Source: Azohydromonas aeria
GTDB taxonomy: Bacteria > Pseudomonadota > Gammaproteobacteria > Burkholderiales > Burkholderiaceae_C
Assembly: GCF_009760915.1 (NCBI RefSeq)
Contig: NZ_VIDQ01000057.1
Location: 1-50,725, forward strand
Length of the DNA stretch: 50,725 nucleotides
Direction: 5' to 3'
The position numbers and the translations under genes are program-made. The notes under the pieces were generated by a model. The model ran no database searches, had not been told where the DNA came from, and worked only from the letters and a program-made list of their open reading frames with translations. Of this stretch, positions 24,462 through 33,444 are shown in pieces (position 1 is the first letter of the stretch; each line of letters opens with the position of its first letter).

Positions 24462-25550
24462 TTACAACCCCAGCCGCGGCTGCAGCCCGCGCCCGCGCTG
24501 CAGCCACTCGGCATCGAAGGCCTCCAGCGCCTCGCGCGCCGCCTCCAGCAGCGCCGCCGGCTCCAGCGCCGGCACTTTCAACTTGCGCACCGACGTGGGC
24601 ACGGCGGTGACCAGCACCTCGTCGAGCAGCGCCACGCGGATGCCGCGCCGGGCGTAGATCTCGACCAGTTCCTCCCAGCACGCGCCATCGGCCTCGAACT
24701 GGCCGATGAGCAGCACGTTGCAGCGCTTGGCGCGCATGGTGCGCAGCACCGACGGGTAGTCGTCGCCCAGTTGCGCACGCAGCTCGATGCGCACCTCGTC
24801 ATGGAATTCGAAGTCCACCAGCGCGCCTTCGCCCGGCGCGGCGTCGTCCACGCGCACGCGGCACTGGGCACGGGCCGTGAACTGCACGTGCGCGCCGTCC
24901 ACCTCGAACAGCGCCTCGTCGAGCTGCAGCACCGGCTCCCACCAGCGCTCAACGGGCGCGCCGTCCGCCGGCACGGCCGGCACCGCGTCCAGCGGCGTGC
25001 CGGGACACTCCACCAGCAGCCGCGGCAGCTCGCGCTCCAGCGCCTGCAGCACGCGCGCCTTGTGGCGGCGGTGCGATTCCGGCGGCTCCTGCCCCTCGGC
25101 CAGCGGCGCGGCCAGGCCGTAGTCCTGGTAGCGCTCGGCGATGCGCGCCGGCAGCCGCGCCTGCCAGCCGCGCACGATGTTGTCCTGCGCCACCGTGGCG
25201 GCCAGCTGCGCCGGCAGGTCCGGATTCACGCGCAGCAGCAGCCGCAGGCAGAAGTCGGGCTGCAGGAAGCGGTTCTGCAGCCGGTTCTGCTCCGGCGTGC
25301 TCGCCGGCGGCCCGAAGTGCTTGTGCAGCCACTGCAGCAGCTGCGGATGGTGGCGGCGCAGGTGCGCGTGGCGCGCGCCCATGAGCCACAGCGCGTACTC
25401 GGCATGCACCAGCAGCAGCGACAGCGGCTGGCCCTGGTACTTGCCGTAGGGAATCAGTTCGAGCGCGGGCGGCGGCGCCTTGCGCCGCGACGGGGCCGCC
25501 GGCTTGTCCGGGCCGGACGGCGACTCCGCGTCGAAAAGACCATGCTGCAT
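24462..25550 (-). CDS. Hypothetical protein with DUF3820/exonuclease-X-C-like N-terminus
   Basis: The 362-aa protein begins MQHGLFDAES; the frame upstream of ATG 25550 has no coding character. Residues about 28-80 contain LIPYGKYQGQPLSLLLVHAE and YALWLMGARH, resembling the small PFGKYKG...YLxWL domain at the C-terminus of exonuclease X and in DUF3820 proteins. The middle and C-terminal parts (VDFEFHDEVRIELRAQLGDD, CNVLLIGQFEADGACWEELV) are unfamiliar and could form a second alpha/beta domain. It may bind nucleic acid, but this is inferred only from the short motif. It stands alone between convergent and divergent neighbours. Confidence 0.6.
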   Translation of the reverse strand: MQHGLFDAESPSGPDKPAAPSRRKAPPPALELIPYGKYQGQPLSLLLVHAEYALWLMGARHAHLRRHHPQLLQWLHKHFGPPASTPEQNRLQNRFLQPDFCLRLLLRVNPDLPAQLAATVAQDNIVRGWQARLPARIAERYQDYGLAAPLAEGQEPPESHRRHKARVLQALERELPRLLVECPGTPLDAVPAVPADGAPVERWWEPVLQLDEALFEVDGAHVQFTARAQCRVRVDDAAPGEGALVDFEFHDEVRIELRAQLGDDYPSVLRTMRAKRCNVLLIGQFEADGACWEELVEIYARRGIRVALLDEVLVTAVPTSVRKLKVPALEPAALLEAAREALEAFDAEWLQRGRGLQPRLGL

Positions 25551-25943
25551 TCCCTCTGACTCCCTGACCAACCCGTTTGCCCACTGCCGCGAGGGCGGGA
25601 TTGTGCGTGAGCCGCGCGCAGCCCCGCCCCGGGAAGGTGGCCGGACCGTGACGCAGGGCCCACAACCGGGCCGGCGCCGCGGCGGCAGGCAGCATCCCAC
25701 CGGCACCGGCGCCCGGGCTCCAGGACGCCGCCCCCGATCCGGCCGGCATCCGCGGCGCCCATGGCTTTCCCGATTCATCGCCCCGGAATCTCGACCATCG
25801 AATCAAATTTCCCAGGCCCGGCGGCTACATCGAAATTCACCTCCAAATGTCATGGCATTGCAAATTCCACGGTATGCGTGACGGCCACGCCACGCGTCTG
25901 CCCGAATACTCCAGATGTCAGCAGATACAGTTATTTGGCAATA

Positions 25944-25960
25944 TGTCGGAAAACTTGACA
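25944..25960. promoter_or_regulatory. Dyad upstream of the sigma-54-like promoter
   Basis: TGTCGGAAAACTTGACA has TGTC/GACA arms separated by 9 bp and lies about 65 bp upstream of the -24 element before the PEP-CTERM gene. An enhancer-binding protein would be expected near here. The arms are short, so this is only a candidate. The surrounding 25551-26097 gap is AT-richer than average and holds no other supported gene. Confidence 0.3.
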
Positions 25961-26022
25961 AAGACGGGCTTCACGACATTACAAATACCGCAAGCCATTG
26001 AAAGGACTGGAACTCCGGGGCA

Positions 26023-26037
26023 TGGCATGCAAACTGC
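26023..26037 (+). promoter_or_regulatory. Sigma-54-like promoter of PEP-CTERM gene
   Basis: TGGCATGCAAACTGC has the essential GG and GC exactly 10 bp apart and matches TGGCACG-N4-TTGC at nearly every consensus position. The predicted start near 26049 gives a leader of about 50 nt. PEP-CTERM genes in betaproteobacteria are often RpoN-dependent with PrsK/PrsR control, which makes this site credible. Confidence 0.65.
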
Positions 26038-26097
26038 GTTTGAGTTTCCAAGGCCTGTCGCCGGCCCTTCATTTCGGAAAACTACAAAGGTCCACAT

Positions 26098-26916
26098 ATG
26101 TCCAGCAAGCCCCTGAAAACCCTTTTCAAGGCCGTTGCCGCCGCGGCGACGGCGGCGTCGCTGCTGAGCGGCGCGCATGCGGCGCCGGTGTCCTTCACGC
26201 TGACGAACATCGCGTTCGTCCACGGCGGAAGCTCGTCGTCCTACGGTTCAGGCAGCACCAACCAGCTGGGCGTCGATTTCCTGGCAGCGACCGGCCCCGT
26301 CAATTTCAATACGGACTTCGGCGTGGCGGCCCCATTCAGCGTCGGCAGCATCCGCTTCAACGACAGCGAGCCCAGCAAGATCAAGGGCACCGGCAAGGAC
26401 AAGGGCAAGGAACTGGACGGCCCGCCTGAAATCACCAAGGCCGAAACCAACAAGCTGGAGCTGAGCGCCAGTTTCACGCTCCAGCTGGCGGACATTTCGC
26501 AAGCCTTCACCGTCACGAGCATCGTGACCGCCGTGGAAGGCCCGATCGGCGATGCGGAAGCGGATTACTCCATCGACTGGATCGATTTCCTCTTCAATGA
26601 CACGAAGGGCCTGTCCTTCCGCGTTTCGCTGGCCGACCAGTCGTTCACGAACAACAGCCTGAATTTCTTCGAGCAGCTCGCGACCTTCACGCTGCTGTCG
26701 GCGCCCGCCGCGGTTCCCAACACCGGCACGCCCGGCACGCCCGGCACGGAGCTGCCCGGCACCAGCACGCCCAGCACCGGCACGCCCGTGAACGACGGCG
26801 GCATGGCCACGCCCTCGACGCCGCCCAACGCCGTGCCGGAGCCCGACACGCTGGCCCTGGCCGGCCTGGCCCTGGGCCTGGGCGCGCTGACGAGCCGGCG
26901 CCGCCGCCAGGCCTGA
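26098..26916 (+). CDS. PEP-CTERM sorting-domain protein
   Basis: The 272-aa protein has a signal peptide (cleavage after AHA near residue 27), a beta-rich mature domain of about 180 residues, a low-complexity linker built on TGTPGTPG-like repeats (about 205-240), and a classical PEP-CTERM tail: VPEPDTLALAGLALG, a short helix, then SRRRRQA. This tail is recognised by exosortase for processing and surface or matrix delivery. No exosortase is in the window. ATG 26098 has AAAGG at 26086-26090. The core domain was not recognised. It is preceded by a sigma-54-like promoter. Confidence 0.9.
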   Translation: MSSKPLKTLFKAVAAAATAASLLSGAHAAPVSFTLTNIAFVHGGSSSSYGSGSTNQLGVDFLAATGPVNFNTDFGVAAPFSVGSIRFNDSEPSKIKGTGKDKGKELDGPPEITKAETNKLELSASFTLQLADISQAFTVTSIVTAVEGPIGDAEADYSIDWIDFLFNDTKGLSFRVSLADQSFTNNSLNFFEQLATFTLLSAPAAVPNTGTPGTPGTELPGTSTPSTGTPVNDGGMATPSTPPNAVPEPDTLALAGLALGLGALTSRRRRQA

Positions 26917-26930
26917 CGGCGCCGGGACGG

Positions 26931-26950
26931 GACGGGCTTCAGGGCCCGTC
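26931..26950. terminator. Stem-loop between convergent PEP-CTERM and helicase genes
   Basis: GACGGGC and GCCCGTC form a 7-bp stem around TTCAGG, 14 bp after the PEP-CTERM stop and overlapping the helicase stop. It may serve both genes. No T-tract. Confidence 0.45.
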
Positions 26951-29900
26951 CGCCGCGGCCTCGCCCGCCACCCCCTCCTCCAGCCGCCGCAGCGCCTCGG
27001 CCGACGCGGCCGGCGCCCGCCACGTGCGCCGCTCCACCAGGTTCATGGGCACCTGCGCGCCGCCCAGCGGCTCGATACCCAGCTCGGCCAGGCGTTGCAG
27101 CAGCTCGGCCAGCACCGCGTCGCGGTGCAGCGTCCAGGTCGAGGCGAAGCAGCGCCAGAACACCCAGCCGGCGCGCTCCAGCACGCGCTGGCGCTGCACG
27201 TCCTGCTGCCAGCGCTCGGGGCCGTGGAAGGCGTCGCCGTCGCACTCCACCGCCAGCCGCGCGTCATGCCCGCCCTCCACCACCAGGTCGATGCGCCAGG
27301 CCCCGGCGCGCACCTGCGGGCGCACGCGGTAGCCGCGCTGCACCAGCGCGTCGAACACCTCGCGCTCGAAGCCGGATTCGCACAGCGCGCGCAGCGGTTG
27401 CCCCGCCTCGTCCGCCGCGTCGCCGGGCAGCGGGTTCTCGAAATGCGCGAGCAGCGTGCGCCGCAAATCCTTCTCGGACAGGTCCTCCATGCGCAGCGAG
27501 CGCACCAGCACCATGCGGTCGCGCGCGCGGCTGGCCGCGACGTTGAAGCGCTGCTCCGCGCCGTTGCCCGACAGCGCCCGGCACTGCCGCGCGTCCACCA
27601 CCAGCGACAGGAACATGATGTCGCGCTCGCTGCCCTGGAAGGTGCGCGCGTCGCCGCAGGTGAAGTGCCGGCGCAGCAGCTCGGCCGCGTCGAAGCGCGC
27701 GCGCACCACCGTGTCGATGTGCCGCGCCTGCTCCAGCCCCAGCAGCGACACCACGCCCAGCGTGCGCCCGGCCAGGCGCGGGTCGGCCAGCACCGCGCCG
27801 ATCTCGTCGGCAATCGCCTGCGCCTCGGCATCGTTGCGGTCGCGGTGGTCGCGGCGGCCGTCCTCCACGAACAGGTCCACCAGCGGCGGGTCGATGCGCT
27901 CGCCCTCGCGCGGCACGCGCAGCGGCTGCACGCCGTGGTCGTAGAAATTGCGATTGGCGTACTCGATGATCGGCGCCACGCATCTGAAATGCTCCCGCAG
28001 CATCACCTGCTGCCCGGCGAACACCTGCGCCGCCAGGTCGTACAGCGATTTCTCGGGCGTCATGGCCGCGGCAAAGGGCTGCTCGGCCAGGAAGCGCTGG
28101 CGCAGGTCGTCGATGCGGGCGCTGCTGATGAAGCCGCTGTCGGGCGAGACCTGCTTGTGGTCGCCGACCACCAGCACCTTCTTGCCGCGGGCGATGGCCG
28201 GCAGCGCCCACAGGTCGGACTGGCTGGCCTCGTCCACGATCACGAGGTCGAAGGCGCCGATGTCCGCCGGCATCGATTCCGACACCCGCGCGTGGCTCAT
28301 GATCCAGCACGGCACCGCTGGCGCCGCGTCGCGCATGGCGGCCTGCGCGTCGCGCCGGTAGCGCGCGGCGTTCGGCCCCGTGCCCTGGCCGATGCGGTGG
28401 ATGGCGTTGGCATAGCCGGCCAGCGCGGAGAGCACCTTGAGCGAGGCGCCGGACCGCGTCGCCAGCCAGGCGGCGCGGGCCACCACGCCTTCATAGAGCT
28501 TCGACAGGCCCTGCTCCAGCTCGGCGCGGCGCGCCCACAGCTTTGTGAGCTCGGCGCGGGCCTCGATGCCCTCGACGTGCGCGCGGGCGCGCGCCCACGT
28601 CCAGGCCTCGCGCCAGTCCGGCGGCAGCACGGCGTCTTCCTGGCCCGGCGCGGCCGGCACGCCGCGCAGCCGCTGCGCCAGCCGCGGCGCGCCGGCGGCC
28701 TCGAAGCGGTCGGCGCCCTCGCGCACGGCGGCCAGCGCATCGGCCAGCGCCGCCACGCGCTCACCTTCCAAACGCAGCGCGGCCTCGCGCGCGGCGAAGT
28801 TTTCGGCGTCGATGCCCGCGCCGCCCAGATCCTGCGAAAGAAAGTCGCGCCAGCGCTGGCCCAGCGCGCCGCCGCGGACGAGGCGCTGCAGCAGCGCCTG
28901 CCGCTGGCGCGGCGCCGAGGCCAGGGCCTCGTGCGTGAGGTGGCGCTTCAGTTGCCGGTGCAGCCGCTGCAGCTGCTCCACCGACACCATGTGGCCGCCG
29001 CCCGGCGCCGGCAGCGGGTTCACGGCGAGCAGCGCCTGCGCGCGGCGCGGCAGCGCGGCGTCCACGTCCTGCGCCAGCCGCAGCGCCAGGCCGGCGATCA
29101 GCGCCAGCCGCTCCAGCTTGCGCAGCGCGCCCGCGCCCTCGTCGGCCAGCGCCGGCAGCCCCAGCTCCGGCGCCAGCCGCTGCCAGCGCAGCAGCAGCGA
29201 TTGAAACGCCGACTGCAGCGCCATGAAGCGCTGCACCAGCGCCCAGTCCTCGGCCGTGGCCGGTTCGCGGCCCTCGACCCGGATGGCGGCCACGCGCCGG
29301 CGCGCGTCGCTGTCGCCAAACGGCAGCCAGCCGAACGGTTTTCCATGGCGCGCCGCGCGCTCCACCGCCTCGCGGGTGCGGGTGCAACCGAGCGCGTCGT
29401 TGGGCACATCCACCGGGCGCTGCAGGAACTCGCCGCGGCGCTGCGCCAGCGCCGGCACCTCGGCCAGCAGCTTGGCCAGCGCCTCGCGCTCGGCCTCGAA
29501 GCCGGGCTCGGCCAGGCGCGCGCGCAGCGTGCGGGCCCAGTCCTGGCCGGTGTTCTCGAAGGCCTGCGCCGGCTCCAGCGCCGCTTCCACCGCCGCGAGC
29601 AGCGCGCGCGCCTCTTCCGGCTCGCCCTGCAGCGCGGGCAGCGCGCCGCGCGCCAGCTCGCCTTCGATGCGCCGCAGCCGCTGCAGCGCCTGGTGCAGCT
29701 GCGCCAGCGCGGCCGACTCCGGCAGCGTCTCCATGGCCGGCGGCGGCTCGGCCAGGTAGGCCAGGTCCACGCCCAGGCGGCGGCGCGCCTCGCGCAGCGC
29801 CTGGGCCGCGGCCTCGTCCGGCGGCGGTGCCGCGTCGGCGCCGATGCCCAGCGCATCGTCGAACCAGCCGAAGCGCCGCTCGCCCTCGCGCACCAGCTCG

Positions 29901-31603
29901 GCGAGCTGTTGCGGGCGCAGCGAGCGGCCGTCGATCTCCACCGTGGACAGCTGCGCGCGGGCGATGGCGTCCACGCGGCGGTCGATGCGCGCGAGCTCCG
30001 CGTGCGCGAGCTCGATGGCCTCGTGCGTGGCGGCGATGCGCCGGCGCGCGTCCTCGGGGTCGAGCTGCGAGACGCGGTGCTGGATCGCCTCGATGGCGCC
30101 CTGGAACTGGCGCAGGCCCTCGCGGTCGCTGGACAGCAGCGCCACCGTCAGCGGCCGCACTTCCGCGGGAATCTTGTCCTGCAGCACCTGCAGCGCCGGC
30201 TCGCCGCGCGAGGTCACCAGCACGCGCCGGCCCGTGGCCAGCCAGTGGCAGATGATGTTGGCAATGGTGTGCGTCTTGCCCGTGCCGGGCGGGCCCTGCA
30301 CCGTCACGCCGTCGCTGCGCTCCAGGCGCTGCACGATCGTGACCTGCTCCTGGTTGTAGGGCAGCGGGAAGTACAGCTCGCGCACCTCGCCGCTGCCGTC
30401 CTCATCGCCGCCGCGGCTGGAGAGGCCGCGCAGCCGCGGCAGCGGCGCGGCGTCAGCGGGGGTGTCGGGCGGCGGCGTCACCAGCGCGGCCGGGCCGCCG
30501 GGCAGGTCGGGCAGCGCCTCCAGGCCGGCGCGCAGCCGGCGCAGGTCGTCGATCAGGTAGTTGTTGGACTGCGGCCGGGCCAGCAGCGCCCAGCCGTCGG
30601 TGACGGCCAGGTGCTCGCCGGCCGGCGGCACGGCGCCGCCCGCGGCCAGCACTTCGAGGTAGCGGCCCTGCGGGTCGAGCGTGCCGGCGATGCGGCGCAG
30701 CAGCGGCTCGATCGCCTCGGGCTGGAACGGCGACGGCGCCAGCGGCTGCTGGCTCAACCATTCGCGCCCGGAGATCTCCAGCTCCGCCGCGCCCGGCACC
30801 TGGCAGGCGATGAAGGCATCGAGCTCCAGCCGCGGCGCGGTGCTGCGCGGGCGCAGCTCCAGCGCCAGGGTGTCGGCATCGAGCGTGATCTCCAGCGCCT
30901 GCGTCAGCAGCGGGCAGCGGAACGTGAAGGGCTTGTCTTCCCACTGCAGGCGCCAGGTCGCCACGCCCAGGCCCCAGACCAGCTCGACCGGCTTGCTCGT
31001 CTGCTGGGCTTCGAGCTGGTGCATGAGCGCGAACAGCTCGCCGTAGAGCGCGATGCTTTGCCGACGCGGCGTTTCAACGTCGGCCCAGGCGCGCCAGCGG
31101 GCGCTGACGTCGTCCAGCGCCCGCTGCAGCGCGGCGCGGAAGCGCGCCTGCGCCTGCTCGATGCGCTCGCGCAGCTCGTCGTCCAGCGCACCCTGCGCCG
31201 GCACGGCCAGCGCGCGGCTGTCCGACGGTGCGGCTTCGGCGCCGGCCGCGGGCGCCAGGCGCAGCGCGAAGCGGGCGATGTCGTTCAGGGCGTGGTCGAG
31301 CTGGGACTGATCGACGGACGGCGGCGGCCCGGCCGGGTCGCCCGGGACGACGAGGAGCTTTCGGAAGCGCTCCTCGGCCGGCGGCGGCGCGACGGGCTCC
31401 AGGCGCGGCACGCGCAGCCACAGCGGCGCGCCGTCGGCGTCGAGGCGGTCGAACTCGAGGCCGGGCAGGCCGAGCAATTGGGCCGGTTCGCGCAGGAACA
31501 GCGACGCGAAGCGGGAGAGGTCGAAGGCGCGCGGATCGATGTCGCGCGCCTGTTCAGCGATGTATTCGAACAGCCGGCCGAGGAGTTCCCGGGGTGTCGG
31601 CAT
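26939..31603 (-). CDS. Large SF1 helicase with C-terminal Vsr/DUF559-like nuclease domain
   Basis: The 1554-aa cytosolic protein carries a UPF1/DNA2-like superfamily 1 helicase split by a long helical insertion: Walker A GPPGTGKT at 437-444, then about 680 residues of Ala/Arg-rich helices, Walker B VIVDEAS near 1124, motif III GDHKQVSP, REHFRC, ARTFQGSERD and motif VI NVAASRARDRM. The last ~130 residues form a PD-(D/E)XK-type domain like MTES_1575/DUF559/Vsr: FEREVFDALVQRGYRV, WRIDLVVEGG and the VECDGDAFHG motif. Such helicase-nuclease fusions occur among single-gene antiphage candidates. ATG 31603 has GGAG nine bases upstream. The antisense frames here are shadows. Confidence 0.85.
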   Translation of the reverse strand: MPTPRELLGRLFEYIAEQARDIDPRAFDLSRFASLFLREPAQLLGLPGLEFDRLDADGAPLWLRVPRLEPVAPPPAEERFRKLLVVPGDPAGPPPSVDQSQLDHALNDIARFALRLAPAAGAEAAPSDSRALAVPAQGALDDELRERIEQAQARFRAALQRALDDVSARWRAWADVETPRRQSIALYGELFALMHQLEAQQTSKPVELVWGLGVATWRLQWEDKPFTFRCPLLTQALEITLDADTLALELRPRSTAPRLELDAFIACQVPGAAELEISGREWLSQQPLAPSPFQPEAIEPLLRRIAGTLDPQGRYLEVLAAGGAVPPAGEHLAVTDGWALLARPQSNNYLIDDLRRLRAGLEALPDLPGGPAALVTPPPDTPADAAPLPRLRGLSSRGGDEDGSGEVRELYFPLPYNQEQVTIVQRLERSDGVTVQGPPGTGKTHTIANIICHWLATGRRVLVTSRGEPALQVLQDKIPAEVRPLTVALLSSDREGLRQFQGAIEAIQHRVSQLDPEDARRRIAATHEAIELAHAELARIDRRVDAIARAQLSTVEIDGRSLRPQQLAELVREGERRFGWFDDALGIGADAAPPPDEAAAQALREARRRLGVDLAYLAEPPPAMETLPESAALAQLHQALQRLRRIEGELARGALPALQGEPEEARALLAAVEAALEPAQAFENTGQDWARTLRARLAEPGFEAEREALAKLLAEVPALAQRRGEFLQRPVDVPNDALGCTRTREAVERAARHGKPFGWLPFGDSDARRRVAAIRVEGREPATAEDWALVQRFMALQSAFQSLLLRWQRLAPELGLPALADEGAGALRKLERLALIAGLALRLAQDVDAALPRRAQALLAVNPLPAPGGGHMVSVEQLQRLHRQLKRHLTHEALASAPRQRQALLQRLVRGGALGQRWRDFLSQDLGGAGIDAENFAAREAALRLEGERVAALADALAAVREGADRFEAAGAPRLAQRLRGVPAAPGQEDAVLPPDWREAWTWARARAHVEGIEARAELTKLWARRAELEQGLSKLYEGVVARAAWLATRSGASLKVLSALAGYANAIHRIGQGTGPNAARYRRDAQAAMRDAAPAVPCWIMSHARVSESMPADIGAFDLVIVDEASQSDLWALPAIARGKKVLVVGDHKQVSPDSGFISSARIDDLRQRFLAEQPFAAAMTPEKSLYDLAAQVFAGQQVMLREHFRCVAPIIEYANRNFYDHGVQPLRVPREGERIDPPLVDLFVEDGRRDHRDRNDAEAQAIADEIGAVLADPRLAGRTLGVVSLLGLEQARHIDTVVRARFDAAELLRRHFTCGDARTFQGSERDIMFLSLVVDARQCRALSGNGAEQRFNVAASRARDRMVLVRSLRMEDLSEKDLRRTLLAHFENPLPGDAADEAGQPLRALCESGFEREVFDALVQRGYRVRPQVRAGAWRIDLVVEGGHDARLAVECDGDAFHGPERWQQDVQRQRVLERAGWVFWRCFASTWTLHRDAVLAELLQRLAELGIEPLGGAQVPMNLVERRTWRAPAASAEALRRLEEGVAGEAAADGP

Positions 31604-32147
31604 GCGTGCGTGCTCCAAGACTGCAGGCTTTCTGGTTCGGGGGACTGGGCGGCCGGCGCGGGACGGCGGGCAGGCGCTGGAGCGGCGCTGGCACGCCCGC
31701 GGCGGCGCGGGGTGGAATCGTCAGCGCCCGGCGGCGCTGGGGCCGCCGGACGAATGGGGACGGTAGCAGAGCGGATGGCTCATGGCGTGAGCCAGCTGAG
31801 AAAAAAAACAGTAAGCGGAGCGGGAACGCAGTGGAAGGCAGGCAGCGGCCGGCGTCTGCGGACCTTGAGAGAAGGAGACAGCGTCGAACCCGCCGATCCG
31901 GCTCCATTCGCTGGCCTCAAACCGCAACCGCTCCTGGATTGCCACTGGACCAAGGTCACCATGACGGCCGCATGAGAGCGATTGCGCTTTCGAACCGGAT
32001 CAATATGGCGGACGACCCTGCACCGTGGTGGCTGCATGATTTGTCGTGTTGTCTCCGCAAATGCCGGGTCGCGCAAACTTGCTCCAGCACGCCGTTTTCC
32101 GGCCTCGAACAGGAAACGGCAAAGCTGCCCGAAACCAGGAGACACTC
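31604..32147. other. Intergenic region between divergent genes
   Basis: These 544 bp separate the helicase and DUF2235 starts. They include an A-rich tract around 31800-31812 and, from about 31980, lower GC. The promoters of both genes are expected here. I found no secure gene, repeat or RNA; frames crossing the region lack ribosome sites. Confidence 0.4.
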
Positions 32148-33260
32148 ATGAGACGGCTTGTGATCTGTGCGGACGGGACCTGGAATGCACCGGATGGCGA
32201 CGACGATGATGTGGACGTTTCAACCAACGTGCTGAAGATTGCAAGAACCCTGTGCCCGGTGGCAGAAGACGGGGTGTCGCAAATAGCCTATTACCTGAAA
32301 GGCGTGGGCACCGGAAATGCCCTCGACAAGGCCGTCGGCGGCGCCACGGGACGTGGTATCGACGACAACATCATGGATTGCTATCGATTCCTGGTGCATA
32401 ACTACACGCCTGGAGACCAGTTGTACTTTTTCGGATTCAGTCGCGGTGCCTATACGGTGCGCAGCCTCGCCGGATTGATCCGCAACAGCGGCCTGTTGAA
32501 ATTGCAGTTCGAAGGCATGATCGGGCAGGCTTATGAGTTGTATCGGGACCGTGATCCGGAAAAGAGCCCGACCTCCGAAGCCGCGAAGATTTTCCGCAAC
32601 AACTATGCCCACGAAGGCGTCGAGATCGAATGCGTCGGTGTCTGGGATACGGTCGGTGCGCTCGGCGTGCCCGTCGGCCTGCTGAATCGGCTGTTGCACA
32701 AGCGGTACGATTTCCACGATACCCAGCTGAGCAGCCATATCAAGAATGCGTTTCACGCCCTGGCCATCGACGAGAAGCGCAAGCCCTTTGCGCCGACGCT
32801 TTGGCAGCAGCCCGTGCGCGACAAGGACAGGAACTGGCTGGAGCAGGCCTGGTTTGCCGGAGCCCATTCCAATATCGGCGGAGGCTATCCGGATACCGGG
32901 CTATCCGACGTGGCCTTCCGCTGGATGATCGAGCGCGTGCAGGACCGCACCAGGCTGCGTTTCGACGACAATCTCGTCAATCTGTCCACGCGCCCGAAGC
33001 CGACCGGAAGGCTGGTCAACTCCATGTCGCCCGCATTCGAGGTCATGGGCCGGTATGAGCGCATGCTGGATGCGCACCGCGCATCGGGCAACTCGGATGA
33101 ATTCAACACTTGGGAATATGTCCACGAGAGCGTGTTGCAACGCCAGAAGGAGCTGCAACGTGATCCCTACCGGCCGGACAATCTTGTCGCTTACCTGCGG
33201 CTGAACCCCTGTTATGTCAGCACGCGCTGGCCGGCAAATGCTTATCAGCTGCTGGAGTGA
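32148..33260 (+). CDS. DUF2235 alpha/beta-hydrolase domain protein
   Basis: The 370-aa protein opens RRLVICADGTWN, the N-terminal signature of DUF2235. The catalytic elements are visible: nucleophile Ser in FFGFSRGAYTVR, an Asp in VGVWDTVGALG and His in WFAGAHSNIGGGY. This family includes the Tle1 phospholipase effectors of type VI secretion and other uncharacterised hydrolases. No VgrG, PAAR or immunity gene is adjacent, so an effector role is not supported. ATG 32148 has AGGAG at 32137-32141. GC is lower than in flanking genes. An inverted repeat follows the stop. Confidence 0.85.
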   Translation: MRRLVICADGTWNAPDGDDDDVDVSTNVLKIARTLCPVAEDGVSQIAYYLKGVGTGNALDKAVGGATGRGIDDNIMDCYRFLVHNYTPGDQLYFFGFSRGAYTVRSLAGLIRNSGLLKLQFEGMIGQAYELYRDRDPEKSPTSEAAKIFRNNYAHEGVEIECVGVWDTVGALGVPVGLLNRLLHKRYDFHDTQLSSHIKNAFHALAIDEKRKPFAPTLWQQPVRDKDRNWLEQAWFAGAHSNIGGGYPDTGLSDVAFRWMIERVQDRTRLRFDDNLVNLSTRPKPTGRLVNSMSPAFEVMGRYERMLDAHRASGNSDEFNTWEYVHESVLQRQKELQRDPYRPDNLVAYLRLNPCYVSTRWPANAYQLLE

Positions 33261-33272
33261 ATATGTCAGCGG

Positions 33273-33305
33273 CCTGTACCATCCAGCAAACCATTCTGGT
33301 ACAGG
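33273..33305. repeat. Perfect inverted repeat after DUF2235 gene
   Basis: CCTGTACCA (33273-33281) and TGGTACAGG (33297-33305) are perfect 9-bp inverted arms with a 15-nt spacer, 12 bp after the DUF2235 stop. It could be a terminator, a protein-binding site or a boundary of acquired DNA. Confidence 0.5.
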
Positions 33306-33399
33306 TAGGGCCCCAATTTAGCCGGTGAATTCAATACCGCAGTCTTGATGGCGGCGGGCACCGTCCGGCACAGGACCGCGAGCGGCTGTTGGCCGCAGC

Positions 33400-33421
33400 C
33401 GCCACGGCTTCAGCCGTGGCG
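33400..33421 (-). terminator. Stem-loop after the 33445 gene
   Basis: CGCCACGGC and GCCGTGGCG form a 9-bp stem around TTCA. It lies 23 bp beyond the stop of the minus-strand gene at 33445. No T-tract is present. Confidence 0.5.
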
Positions 33422-33444
33422 CGCCCGAACGCTGGATCAGCCGC

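Noticed and set aside
27095..31975. 1626-aa open frame on the plus strand opposite the helicase gene
   Set aside because: It is composed of Arg/Gln/Ala/His-rich low-complexity sequence, mirrors the real minus-strand helicase with all motifs, and has no ribosome site. It is a GC-bias shadow. The same applies to the frames at 3441-5525 and 33891-36344 on the plus strand and 7271-9463 on the minus strand.
32148..33260. Type VI secretion effector with immunity gene
   Set aside because: DUF2235 includes such effectors, but no VgrG, PAAR, adaptor or immunity gene is adjacent, so only the hydrolase family is claimed.
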